Below are positions 12,934 through 24,545 of a stretch of 64,000 nt of DNA, one piece after another. A model generated the notes under the pieces. The model was not told the DNA's origin, ran no database searches, and worked only from the letters and a program-made list of their open reading frames with translations. The stretch covers positions 4,588,001 through 4,652,000 of the forward strand of contig CM059622.1 of NCBI GenBank assembly GCA_030435675.1. Reading direction: 5' to 3'. Origin of the DNA: Steinernema hermaphroditum. Taxonomy: Eukaryota > Nematoda > Chromadorea > Rhabditida > Steinernematidae. A program made the position numbers and the translations under genes. How positions within the stretch are numbered: position 1 is the first letter of the stretch; every line of letters begins with the position of its first letter.

Positions 12934-13925
12934 CTTGATTATAAGCAAATAGTATCGTATATCACAGTGGTCAGCGTGTGAGTGTATCACAGGTACTGGC
13001 CAATAGGGACTCCTGATCGGGTTGTATTCTCAGGAGAGAATTCTACTTGTACATGATTGAGCTTTACCTTCAAAAGGAGCAAATTTCAATATATCGAACT
13101 TGTTGAAGAGTTGCTCTTTCACGTGCTGCCAGCAAACCATGACAAACTGGTGGCCCTATCATTATGCAACAGATTGCAGTCCAAGTGCCAAAGTCTTAAA
13201 TAGGGCGTTTTGGTGATTTTTTTGCAGTTTGCGATTTTGAGACCGTTGTACACAACTGCTACCGTTGATCACCTTGCTTGCCCAAAAATGACCACACGAT
13301 TCGCGTTCGTATGTTCCCATTGAAATTTGCGAAGCACAACATTAGGGCGCACGCTAATCTGGACTCTAGTAGAATTAGGATAGAGTACAGTTCGTTTGAT
13401 TTATTTCTGTAGAGATGGATTGTTGTGATATGAACATGTGATGTTTATATCGTGGTTCGGTCTCGCCGCGATGTTTGTAAGAACTGTAGCCTACCGCAGC
13501 GCGTGCGCCCAATTTCTGTCGCTGTTTCACCTTATCTTTCGCCTCGTCTACATTCCCTCGATAAGGTCTGCATCCCTGCGAGCTACGAGGTCATTTATCT
13601 ACTCCACAAATTGTAACGCAAATTCCGCGCTTTCGTTCAACTCATTGAATGGCCATTCACAATTTTGAATGCAATCTACAAGTGCACTGAACACAGTGTT
13701 ACAGAGGCAAAAACATTCGCTGAAAACGATTCTGGTGTCTATGTATTATATGTTTGAAATGATAAATTTTGTCGGGTTGTTCTTTGAAATTCCCTAAAAC
13801 GGGTGGTCCCACCACTTTTCTTGGAAGCCTCCTAAAATTTGGAATTCCCCTGAAAGGGGTAAATTGCAATGACCGTTCACAATCGGAATGGCCGTGCATG
13901 GAATTGAGCAGCTGCTCGACAGCAA
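12933..13925. other. Intergenic, no supported gene
   Basis: Sequence between the insulin-like gene and the 84-aa gene. Open frames here (for example 13438-13668 and 13769-13981) have no supporting splice or homology signal. Confidence 0.5.
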
Positions 13926-14040
13926 CGTTCAATTCCTTGAATCAGGGTTTCAACGAAATGAATAACGATTCAAGGGATTGAACGACGATTCAATTCTTTG
14001 AACGACAATTCAAGGGATTGAACAGCATTCACTTGAACAG
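13926..14040 (+). repeat. Short iterated ATTCAA / TTGAA array
   Basis: About 115 bp made of imperfect repeats of a unit like ACGATTCAAGGGATTGAACG, with at least four ATTCAA-to-TTGAAC modules. Each unit is itself nearly self-complementary. It lies about 280 bp upstream of the 84-aa gene, so it could be a local satellite or a cluster of binding sites. Nothing shows which. Confidence 0.55.
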
Positions 14041-14300
14041 GCCACTTCAGATCAGTATGTTTATGGAAGCGTTATTGTGATCGGAGATCCAATAAGTGTA
14101 CGCCTAAGTGAACCTGCGCCCAAATGGCAGCGCCCAACTGATAGGTACCGTGTAATTTGAGTGCGACACTCATCGAGGCCCAAAAGCTCAATGAGACCGA
14201 AAAAGACATTCGAAGATCTTTTTTTTACGAGTCAGATCAACGAGAACGGTCTCCTTCTCATGCATTTGATCCTTCACACACATACGTTCGAAAATAACAT

Positions 14301-14316
14301 CACATATCTTTCAGAC
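14301..14316 (+). promoter_or_regulatory. Probable trans-splice acceptor of the 84-aa gene
   Basis: ATCTTTCAG at 14306-14314 is followed by AC and then the ATG. A TTTCAG two bases before a start codon, with no convincing upstream coding exon, is the classic nematode spliced-leader acceptor arrangement. It also sets the start: the open frame reads further upstream, but that part lacks coding bias. Confidence 0.6.
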
Positions 14317-14571
14317 ATGGACAACAACTACCCCGAGGATCCCGGAGAAACCAAGCGCCACACGATTTCAGAAGACGCCCGAGTTGTAATCTTGGCTATT
14401 TTCGAAGTTTTGGACGATTTCGGGGCGCAAGATGAAGCTATTGCAGAAGACACTTCGTTGAACGATCTTCTGGATGATCTCTACAACCGACTCCATGAAG
14501 CCGGTTTGGATGGTACACGCTTCTCCCAAGCTGTTTTCGCAATTCTTCGTATTCTTCGTGATCTTCTGTAA
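14317..14571 (+). CDS. Small acidic protein of unknown function (84 aa)
   Basis: A single-exon frame of 84 codons, starting just after a trans-splice-like TTTCAG and ending 52 bases before AATAAA. The protein starts MDNNYPEDPGE and is acidic in its first two thirds (runs such as DEAIAEDTSLNDLLDD). It looks largely helical and ends in a hydrophobic and basic stretch, FAILRILRDLL. There is no signal peptide, membrane span or cysteine, so it is probably intracellular. I do not recognise a family. Start context, codon choice and 3' signal support a real gene. It is the last plus-strand gene before the converging PTR gene B, whose 3' end lies under 300 bp away. Confidence 0.6.
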   Translation: MDNNYPEDPGETKRHTISEDARVVILAIFEVLDDFGAQDEAIAEDTSLNDLLDDLYNRLHEAGLDGTRFSQAVFAILRILRDLL

Positions 14572-14622
14572 CTTTTTTTTGCCATCGGTTTCGTGATTCT
14601 CTTTACTGTTGTTATTCGGGAT

Positions 14623-14628
14623 AATAAA
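14623..14628 (+). terminator. Poly(A) signal of the 84-aa gene
   Basis: A perfect AATAAA 52 bases after the stop codon, followed by a T/G-rich stretch. Confidence 0.6.
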
Positions 14629-14724
14629 GTGTGCCTTGTTCTTGGCTTGATCTCCACAATTAGTCAACAGTCTTCCGATTTTGGTATTCTGGACTGGTAT
14701 TCTGTGTACATTTTTCAGCTTTTG

Positions 14725-14730
14725 TTTATT
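14725..14730 (-). terminator. Poly(A) signal candidate of PTR gene B
   Basis: TTTATT on the plus strand reads AATAAA on the minus strand, about 135 bases after the PTR gene B stop. The two converging poly(A) signals are about 100 bp apart, so the transcript ends nearly meet or overlap. Confidence 0.5.
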
Positions 14731-14865
14731 ATAAACAAAATATAAACAATATAACATTCAACTTTGTCTCACGGTCACAAAATTTACAATCACGATTTGT
14801 ACATGGGAGTTTAGGTGGAAGGACATATAATAATACCGTATCTAGATCTGTCACAGCAGACGATC

Positions 14866-17800
14866 CTACGTCTCTTCTGTGGATTTTGGCGCTGATTTTG
14901 GATTCGGCGACGGCGTCCTCGTCGACTTCGCCACCGCGATTCCCGGAGGTATCGACACGAGCGTCGGCTGATCGGAGTTGGTGACCGTGATCACCGGTTT
15001 GTGAGGGGCGCCGTTCTTGACGGCGTCCGTGTCGACGTTGTGCACTTTGTTGCGGACGAACTTGCAGCAGGCAAGCACGTTGTCCATGGAGATGAGGATG
15101 GCTGGCAGGAAGACCAGGCCGTGGAGGTTGCAGAGAAAGACGCAGAGAACCATTGTCTTTACGAAGACTTCTGCCATGTAGAGTTTGACGAAAAGGAGAC
15201 TAGATACACACAGGGATGTCGATATGGCCGCTTGGAGTGCTGGAAATGCAACAGAGGAGAGGCAGGTGGCGAGTTTCACTTGAGGCGTTGAGTCCTCGCC
15301 TTCTCGAACACCTGAAAAGAACGTGCTCAAGATGAATCGTCTAATTTGACCACGTACATGCTTGATAGTAATGGTACGACACGTGGGCCGGTATATCAAC
15401 GCTGAAACCGATGGAGATGATCATGGCAGCCATGGTGATAGGATCCAAGTCGACGCTCATCCAGCTCAGAATTCCCAAGATTCCGGCGCAGATGGAGAGT
15501 ACGCAGCCGGAGGCGATGACGACAGTGAAGAAGTTGTTGAGGAAGAGGAAGCAGACGCCGGCCATGCAAACCAGAGTTCCAAGAACCGACTGCCAAGTAT
15601 CTGTGGGCATGTTATCGATGAGGTCGAGATACACGCCGTCTTCGTGGAAAACTGATACTGTGAAGTCGTCGCTGAAACGAGTTGATCAAGAGAAGAATCA
15701 ATGGGTGCAATCTAGAGCTGGATAGTGCACGCACATAGCCGGTTCAAATGGTATCGAAAACCGAAGCACTCTAGAAAGAAACCTACTTGTATCGATCGGC
15801 AACACGTCTCCACGTCTTCAGCATGTTTCCTCTTTCCGTCCACACTGACAACTGATTCCCATGGTACGCCGTGGTGAAAAAGAACTTTTCCAGTCTTTTC
15901 CTAGAAGACGAAGCATCAATTTCACCCGCGTTCCTTCGTCCTTACTCTGAGTCTTCCGTGGCATTTGTCAACCTGATGAATCCACTCCAATAGTCGTACT
16001 CAGGCCATCCAATGAACGTCGCCAAGTCAGCCTCGTTGAATTGGTTCTTCGGGGCTCTGGTGGTATCTGGATCCTCTTCTTCCTCTTCGGGATCTTCGTA
16101 CGAAGCCTGGAAGGTCATAAAGTCCCTGACGAAGTACTTTGTCGCCACGGGTCCCCAGGATCCGTTGATACTCTCCATGTCGTCGACAAACTGGTTCATC
16201 TTGGCCAAACGCTTAGGATCGCTGAGATTTCCGGGAGTGTTCACAAATACGGTGGCCATTGTGAAGTGGGGCACGACGTACTCGACCCGAAGTTTGTCCA
16301 GCTCTAGGAGTGGAGAGTCCAAAGCGAACAGCTTCTGACTGGTGAGGTTGATGTTGATCTTGGTGATTCCCCATATGCTGAAGGCCAAATAGCAGAAATA
16401 GAGGAATACGGTAAAGCTGGCGACGAGTTTATTAGCCACGAAATCGACGTAGTTCTGCATGTAGGTGCTGATGTAGTGCTTCGAAGTATCGTGGAATTTC
16501 GATGATTGTCTCTGTAACCCGAATCTTTAGCGTATTTGTTTGATTACTCAGCATACGGTAAGTCCAGGATGTCTCGTGCTGGTGATGTTGACCTTCTTGT
16601 CACGAATGCTGATTTCCGTTCCGTAATTCTTGTTCCGTTCCGCCTTTTCGTTTTCGATCTCGTACCTTCCTACGATGGTCAAGAGGCCACTGTAGAAGGT
16701 CATCTACATCAATGGGCGTTATTAGGGTTGACTCTGATGAGTAAGTCACACCTGATAGATAAAGGCGATGAACATGGCGCTCAGGTTACCGACGCAGAGA
16801 AGAGTGATTTCTGGTGAGCCAGTGAAGGATCCGACACCATCGGCAAAGATATTCGTCAGCGTAGAGATGAGTATTGCAGGGCCAACTTCACACAGTACCT
16901 AAACATAAAATGTTTGGGCTCTTTTTGCGCGAACAACATCATGAAATTCTGGGCATTGAAAGTCATTAAAAAGAACAACTTAACAAAATCACTGAGAAGA
17001 TAGTATGATGGCATACACAGTGATCACATGCTCCGAGGGCATCCTTAGGCGTGCACCTGTGGCCTAATGGATAAGGCGTCGGTCTCCTAAACCGAAGATT
17101 GCGGGTTCGAGTCCCGCCAGGTGCCTACGTTTTTTCCAATTTTTTGCTTGTTTACGATTCTAATAACTCTTTCTTCGTATTACGAAACTCTCATTCTTGA
17201 AAAATCCATAGACATGTTTATCCTTTTCAAGACTTGAGCTGTTAATTGTGTAAAAAACTCTTTCGCTATCGTTCTCCTCGATGTAGTTCTTTTTTCTATC
17301 AACCATTTCTGCTAACAAATTCTTTTTATTGGCCACAAAATGACCTTTTCTCGATAAAATTTTCATTTTCAAGTCAACATGGACATGATTGGATAAGCGT
17401 TTATCAGATCAGTTGTTATATTGTATAGAACGTCTTTCAGACGTGCACTTGTGGCCTAATGGATAAGGCGTCGGTCTCCTAAACCGAAGATTGCGGGTTC
17501 GAGTCCCGCCAGGTGCCTAACTTTTCCAATTTTTACCTGTTAAACTTTTCATAACAGTTGAAAACACCTTTTTCAGTGCGTTTTGGTGAACGTTCACTTC
17601 CGTAAACCTCCAAGGCAACTTGCACCTATCGTGTTTGTTTGCAGAACGGCCTTCGCCGACTCGATTCCAGATAAGATCGCTCTTCCTTTACCGAACACCT
17701 ACTTACCTCGGACATTCGATACCCAACTTGCTGGTTTTTCCTCGTGGGTGTCTCACGACAGTGCTTCGTCACTCGCTGCCACTCATGGATCATCAGATAG

Positions 17801-20800
17801 GAACTGTCGACACCTAAATTGCCCAATTTGATGCAGCTGACGGCATATGGATGAGTACCGATTGACAGGACGAGGAATGGGATGACACAGAGGATCGATG
17901 AGAATCGAAGGCCGCAGATGAACATTATCGCGAGAGCTGTAGCGGTGGCCATGAACGGTGTAACACAAGCAGTGATAGCCAGGGCGATCTGAAGGAACGT
18001 ACTATCTTTCGGATCACTGGAGCTCTAAACCAACCTTGTAACAGTTGTGCTGATGCATATAGGCGGCCCTGGTCATTACGGATACGATCGAACAGGTGCA
18101 CATGATCAAGAATCCAACAGTGAGGTAGGGAAGAAGCGTGGTACCGGCTCGGACCATCTCCTCTTCAACATATGAGGTAGCCAACACATACAATTTCAGT
18201 CGATTGGACTTGTACTTGCTGTAAAGGCGACAAGGATCTAATCATTCATTCAATGGAAAGTCTTACTTTTGGAAGTAATCCACTAGGGTCAGTTCCCATT
18301 GCTTCGCATCATGGTCGTCCCAATGAAGCTGATGTTCAGCACGGAATTGCAGTTGGATTATCTTGACGTTTTTCATGTTCGTAATGCGCTCTTCGGATCC
18401 GTTAAAAGAAAAATTGCTTCCTGCGAGGATCTTCTCGGCATCGGTCATGGTTGCACTGTCGTTATACACCTCGACGCCGAAGAAATGCGGTTGAAGACTG
18501 ACGTTTCGACCGAACATCTCGCTGATAGGGTAGTTCAGTTTGAATCGGTCGTTGAGCGCCTCGCTCTTCTTCAGCGATTCGCTTTGGACTTGGAAGCCAT
18601 TCTGAAAGAGAGCTTCTGAATTGTTTGGAGTCTTATGTGGGAAGAAGAAGAGACAGATTAAATTGGCCTAGCACGAAAATCGGACCACCTCGACAGAAGA
18701 AGACTGCTAAAGAATGACTAAATCCACCTAGGTGACTCAGTGTTCTTGGGTGTGTCCCACAAAAGAATAAGATAATGCCGAAAGGTACTGCTAATATAAT
18801 AACAATGAACATCACTAGATTTTAAGTGGAGGGGGTCAAAGCGAACTCACATAGAATTGTCGAACGGGTTCATTGATCGAGCAGAAGCTGACGCAAAACT
18901 CGTCGAACGTCTCTGCTTTCTCCGTGTCCCTATTCAGCAGCGTGAAGTTGTATAGTGCCAAGTCCAGTACCTAAAATTATTTTACGCTTGCGTTTCGCCC
19001 GATGCGAATGTTCACCTACTTCGACCGTTTCCTTCATGTATTCGTCCCGCAGCATTGTGCCTCCATCCTTGGCTAATGCAAATATGTACAGCGCTATACC
19101 GTATCCATCGTGTGCAAAGAACTCCTGATATTGAGCGTATTCGGACTTGGCACGAGCGCCGTACGGCGAGTAACCCGTAATGTCGTTTTCCTGTCTGAAA
19201 CGTCACAAATTGAAACGTCTTTGCCAAAGAGACATTCCGTTGGGCGAATGTGTTCGAAAATCGATTTAAAAATATCATTTCCTAAACTTCTCGCCTTTCT
19301 GTTTTTTATTGATCCACAAAAAGCGAAATGTTCCGCAAGATGGCAACAGGTTTGAGGCAATCGATTGGTCGACCATTTACAGTGAATTTGATAAGACTAA
19401 GTACTGTTTGATCGTATCTATGCAGTTTTAAGTAGATTGCACTTGCTAGTGAGCACTGGAACAGAATAAGTGTTTCATCACAATAATCATAAATGAAGTG
19501 GTAGGTTCTTGAGCATTGCAATCCAATGCAATCACACTTTCAGAGGGAATGTCAAAGGAGTTTATGGCTGCATAGTTTGGAGTTACTTGTAGTCTATTAA
19601 TATGTAATTGTACACAGTTCGAACATCACCTGGAGGGAGTACGTTGAAGTACTTTTCAAGTTAAAGGAAAATTTTTCTCATCTACTTTCAACGAGGTGGT
19701 CACTCCATGAAATGGAAGAAAACTAGAGACTAATGAAATTCGTACAATTATTTTACAAGGAATGGTGTTACAGAGGCATTCCAAGCCGGCTGTTGGCTGG
19801 TCTTGGCTGAGGTCACTCAGTTGAATCTTTAGGTATTAGAGCGGAGTGAACATAGATGGTGCGGCAGAAAGTTCAAGATTCGTCTACCGGATGTGATCAC
19901 TTGTTGTGACATTCGGACAATACCACTTGTGCTCAACTTCTTGAGGCTTTGTCTACTTTATACACTCTTGTTTGGGTCAATTATCAGTGACTCAGACCGG
20001 AGCTGAGATGCTGACGTTGTTAGTTCAAGAGGCCAGTAAGAAAAATAGTTTAGTGAATAGGACTTAAGTACTATGGTCGTATATTGTACTTTGCGGAAAG
20101 GAGATGTTTAGTACGCCGCTAGTGGAGGACAAAAATATTGAATTGATTAGAATTAGCAAAACGAAAGTTATCGTGTTTTCAAAGGATTATCATGAACTAA
20201 TCATTTGTTGTTTAACCGTTGGCAAGGCAGATCAATAATTCCAGTTATATACAGCAAATATATATGTATATAGTATATAGTTCTAGAGATCAATTACACG
20301 CTTAGGAAGAACAGTAGGCCCTTTGTTCCATGCACGCTATAACGGATTGGAATGGGGTAATCATTATGCCAGAAAGGATGGCGAAGAATAAGCGCTCACT
20401 CAACGCATTCAGTGATTCAGATGAAATACTGTTTGAAGAACATATAATTTCAACAGTAAAAGAAACATCTATTGTTCTGACCGGTCAAGTGTTCGTTTAT
20501 CAAGGTTAAGCCACAACACTTCCACATTCACCTTAGTTTGAGTGAAACGAAAAAGGGCAAACTCAGTAATCCTTTAAGGCAAGAAAATTCGATTACAGTT
20601 TCGGATAAAGTATGAGTCAATGAGTCACATCTCATTCGTGGAAAGGAGAGTGTTTATCATGATAACACCCAAGATGTTGCACATCCGTTTTAACTTTACA
20701 GCAGAAATCGATGTAACAGTGAAGGAACAGTCCACTAAGTGACTGTTTTTACATCGACTTCACGACTGCATTCTTTGTACTGACTGCGCGTCTCGACTAA

Positions 20801-21185
20801 CTATAAGTGGTAAGGCCAATGTTGTCGGGTTAACCAGTGGAACCAATCCAATCTCGTCTTTTTGTCGCCAAGTTCGCGCCATTCCGGTTTTGTTAAACTT
20901 CCGAATGAAAATGAAAACTCACTTTGTGTGGAGAATCTTGAACAGAGCTAAACCGGAAATGAAGAGGCAGATGAAGATCGCCTTCCAGGCGTGCTCGGCG
21001 ATGAAGTAGCCGTAGCGCTTGTAGCATCGGATGACGAAACGCACGAAACGCGGCCCCTTGTCCTCGGGGTGGTTCATGGCGATGATGTCGAGCGAGCGCT
21101 GCCCCACCAAGATGGAGGCCCGCCTCCGCTCGCTCATGGGCATCTGGCTGACACGCCGCCGCTCGTTCTTCACCGGCGGTGGCAT
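14866..21185 (-). CDS. Patched-related (PTR) sterol-sensing-domain membrane protein B
   Basis: Thirteen minus-strand exons give a 1015-aa frame: 20923-21185, 19020-19194, 18851-18970, 18267-18601, 18035-18218, 17859-17988, 17707-17813, 16752-16898, 16557-16703, 15946-16511, 15787-15900, 15358-15671 and 14866-15311. All phases agree. The topology is that of PTR gene A: an Arg-rich N-terminus, TM1 at about 68-85, an ectodomain with QENDITGYSPYGAR, a sterol-sensing block, SFTGSPEITLLC, a second ectodomain, then YLDLIDNMPTDTWQ and GFSVDIPAHV before the last membrane segments, and a Pro/Ser/Thr-rich C-tail of about 60 residues. The TM4 motif reads GVDSSY (residues 403-408) where gene A has GVDDAY, so the second acidic residue is missing. 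Seven introns match gene A in place and phase. The join of exons 4 and 5 gives an Asn codon and is the least certain. The family role is lipid or sterol transport at apical membranes; the substrate is unknown. Confidence 0.92.
17053..17125 (+). tRNA. tRNA-Arg(CCT), copy 1
   Basis: A full cloverleaf. The acceptor stem GCACCTG pairs with CAGGTGC. The A box is TGGCCTAATGG, the anticodon loop CTCCTAA gives anticodon CCT (codon AGG), and the T arm GCGGG-TTCGAGT-CCCGC is perfect. No CCA is encoded, as in eukaryotes, and a T6 Pol III terminator follows within about 6 bases. It lies in an intron of PTR gene B on the opposite strand. Confidence 0.95.
17445..17517 (+). tRNA. tRNA-Arg(CCT), copy 2
   Basis: Identical to copy 1 except for one base in the 5' acceptor strand (GCACTTG), which turns one C-G pair into a U-G wobble. 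The fold is kept, so it is probably functional. Anticodon CCT. T-runs follow (TAACTTTTCC, then TTTTT). It starts 392 bp from the start of copy 1 and shares similar 3' flanking bases, so it is a local duplication. Confidence 0.93.
19195..20922 (-). other. Large intron 1 of PTR gene B
   Basis: A 1.73-kb intron after TM1, phase 2, at the same place and phase as intron 1 of PTR gene A (84 bp there: 6341-6424 is intron 1, and the matching intron is 6591-6752). First-intron length and position make it a candidate for regulatory sequence. No nested gene or mobile element was recognised. Confidence 0.6.
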
Positions 21186-24100
21186 CCTCGCGTTCGCTTT
21201 TCGGAACTTCTCTGGTGGGACGATGTTACGCTGCTGCTACTGTTGGTGTTCGGTGTGCGTCCCGACTGGAATTCGGACCCTGCAAGCAGGCACACACGTT
21301 TTCGGGTCCCGTTTGATTAATGATGCCGGTGACGTCATTTCAGTTCAAACGCCCGCGAGATAGATCGAGATCAACGCGTTCGTCGAATTCGCGAAGATGC
21401 ATGGAAAGGAGTGACCGCGACGACCATCATTACAAGACATTACAGCCATTACAGTTCAGACAGTACAGTAATCGATTAGTCAGTCAGCTCTCAAGGTCGA
21501 CGGAGGGCACCGTGATGAAGTGGTAACTTAGTAAATCAGGCAGCTTTACAGCGACGTTGCCGTTTTATGTGATCTATCGAGTGCAGAATGTGGGCAGAGA
21601 GCGAAATCTGCACGCATTCTGATTGAACTTGTGAAGTGGTGTCTTTTTTTTGTGCGACGTGATCGGAAATGTCTTTGGCGGTAATGGCCTTTCACGAGTC
21701 GTGCATTGTTATGATTTTAAATCTGAAGCATAAACTTATATAGAAAACGTTAAGATTATGTGACCACAAATAAGGTGATTGCTTCCCCTTAAATAGGATG
21801 TAGATTAGCAAATAAAGAAAGCAACGACCGCTGCAAAAATCGATACAGATTTTATTTCGGCGTGAATGAATTTTTGCAGGTATAAGGCAGGCCACGTGAG
21901 TAGCTCCGGAACGCAATAATCACAGATCGGGAAAGAAGTCGCGGCTAATTGACTATTAAGATAACATTTGGACAAGTATGTCTATGGATTAATCAGATGA
22001 TCTGTTAAGTTCAAATAAAGAATAACTCTATCACGCGAAAACTTAGAATCCACCCAAAAAACGTTGAACCTCGTAAAGTGCAAAATGATTCCCTGTGATA
22101 GCTGATCGCTTTTCAGCAGATTGTGGGAACAGGGCGTTCACGTTTTTTCTCACCTAAGCAGCTCATACGCATCCATTATCGCTTGGAGTGACCGGTAACG
22201 GACGGCGGGATGACGCCCTGCGGTGGGTGAGTCACCTGCGCGTGATAACCGGAAGTGGTGTTCAGTGCGGAATCCGAAATGTTTCTGAATAGAGGAATGT
22301 CATATCGAAATAATTCCAATAGTACCGATCTTTATATGCAGAATCAGAGAATGCAACAATTCTACAGTGTAGTGGGACTCGCCTTGTTTTAGCACCTTAT
22401 CCTGATAAAGAACATCAAAACTCAGGCTACCATGTTCAAGTTCTCAACCTCTTTATTGAACGACATCTCAGTAGTTATGCGAGCTATGCTCTCCAAAAAT
22501 CAACGATCTATAAGTGTAGCCTGACAGTTATTTACATAAACGTCATTACAGCGCTACGAAATCTAAAGTTTAAATCGATTTAGACTTCGCGCCGTCTTGG
22601 AGAAAACCAGTACCGAAAATCTAAGTAAATCGATATACGCGATGTGTTTCTGGTTCAGTTTACTGAAATGTTCGGAGAGCTGTGGTGTAAAAACGGTAAT
22701 TACTGACCGAAACAGGAAAGTCAATTTTTTGAGACCCTGAAAGATTAAGAATATCCTTGGCCGCGGCGAAAGAGGGAAAGTCGAGGCGCGTGCACTCGAA
22801 GAAAGAGTCGCGCGCGCTTCGGAATGACCTATAAACGCGGGCGAGTTATATCGATACGATTAGGAACGAGTTTTTCTCGCCCTCGAACTGTTCCTCAGCG
22901 GTTCACCCTTTGAACCTCTCCTCGACGAGCTCAACCGTTCTGCCACTCAAAACCACCTCCGCCGATCGATCACTTCCACTTGAAGAGTCCCTTTGAAAAG
23001 CGATCGGCACGTTTCGCGCACGTTTTCTCGGTAGCCGAGGTATCAAGGTTCGCCGTGGTCATGTGCAGCTGGCGTGTGCACGACCGCTGCTCCTTTTACG
23101 GCTGCGCCACACGGGAGAAAAGGGAAATTCTCCGTGGAAGGACCTTTATGGCCACTCGAGTGCCTTTTCAACGACGTTTTGTTGTTGTTGATTGTGGAGC
23201 GCGGAAAACAGATCAAAAAGGTGCTGCAGAGGTGTCAAGGGTGTAGGTGGCCGTGGGCGGACGTGGATGTTTTTTTATCCTTGATGTATGAAATGGAAGT
23301 TTAAGGGGTTCGCACGGGTTATGGGAATTTTCAGTGCGCGGTTGTAAGACAGGACAACGATAACTGTACGAGCGATCGTCGTTTCAAATAATAGCATTAT
23401 AGGTGGTGAGTGCTGAACTTATTGAAGTGGAGTACATGAAGGCACAAACATGGCCGTGGACGAGTTGCCAACAACCTTCAGTTCTAGTGGTCCTAGGGTA
23501 CTCAGCAAGTGCAAATGGAGAATTATGTACTTTGGAATTTCACTCGACAAAATGAAAGCAGAAGAAGAAGAAGAAATTGAAAAAAACTATGGAGACTGAG
23601 CAATCTTTTGCGTCCATACATTGTGACCTCCAGTCATAGCTGCTTTCGACGAAATTTACCGGTTAAGTTCGTTTCTGATTCGTTTCTGATCTGATTTGTG
23701 TACTTTGTTCGTTTGTCCTCCCTCCTCATAGAGCAAACCACAAACTCTCTTCCACATGCAATTACCCATCAAATGGTGCATACCTATTTTAGCCCCTCGC
23801 AGCGATCGTCGTTTCGCTCTCGCCACGCAGAGATCGAACAAACTTTGCCGCGCCATAAAATCACACCTGCGGCGACCTTCCACCCTAACAAAAAGAACAA
23901 AAGTCGTCGTCTGACGTTTAAAGATGGGCAATAGACAAACCGTCAGACGAGGTAATCCCTGTGGTGCAAGGCCGTGTGGAACATGCAAAAAAGTGCGCAA
24001 AGTGCAAGGTGTTCGGAGAAAAGTGCACGTGGACGAACGGCGATAGGTTGAGGGTACTTCGATGAAAAAGGCGCAGTGACAAGGTAATTAGGTCCACTTG

Positions 24101-24545
24101 CCGACTGGTCCACTTAGTTGAACTGTCTTGGGCGAACATGATCTGAAAAGTGTAAGAGATTTTGGTGATCGTTCGAGAATTGTCACCGATAAATAAGCGA
24201 GAAATTTCACATCAAAAGTGCACCGGTATCACAGTTACATATCCACATACCCACTGAGCGGTCTACTTCCCAGACGCGATCGAGATTTCGCCATCGATAT
24301 AACAGTGATCAGCAAAGCTCACCGGCTGCGATGACATGTTGACACGAAGATCCGTGATTTACCACCTCTCCGACTGCGCTAACGCTTCCAGATAAGGGTG
24401 GCACAAAAGGTCGCCAAGTTGAATTTTATGACAAAATTATATGAAGAAGTTTTTGGAATGGGACAGCTCGAGAATCTATGAATATTCAACAAGATTTGGT
24501 GGTGAATTTATATAAATCTTGTCCATCGACTTTCAAATCAGGAAA
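21186..24545. other. Upstream region of PTR gene B, with a GC-rich block at about 22.74-23.30 kb
   Basis: The first few hundred bases should hold the PTR gene B promoter. At 22740-23300 the DNA turns GC-rich with many CG pairs, and contains TATAAA at about 22830 followed by CGCGGGCGAG in plus orientation. It may be an untraced promoter or 5' exon, but no coding chain follows. The rest is unremarkable. Confidence 0.4.

Larger units (their letters stand above)
16899..17706 (-). other. Intron 7 of PTR gene B, host of two tRNA genes
   Basis: An 808-bp intron between ...RMSE and VLCEVG, in phase 0. It holds two plus-strand tRNA-Arg genes and short shared flanking sequence. The other introns of this gene, except intron 1, are mostly 42-130 bp, so the tRNA insertion or duplication probably explains its size. 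Confidence 0.8.

Noticed and set aside
14161..14316. N-terminal extension of the 84-aa protein from the upstream ATG
   Set aside because: The extension lacks coding bias and runs through a good TTTCAG acceptor just before the internal ATG.
6223..21185. NPC1 or Dispatched as identity of the two large membrane proteins
   Set aside because: Length of about 1000 aa, lack of an NPC1 N-terminal domain, and motifs such as GVDDAYLMIHSWQR and YLDLIDNMPTDTWQ fit nematode PTR proteins.
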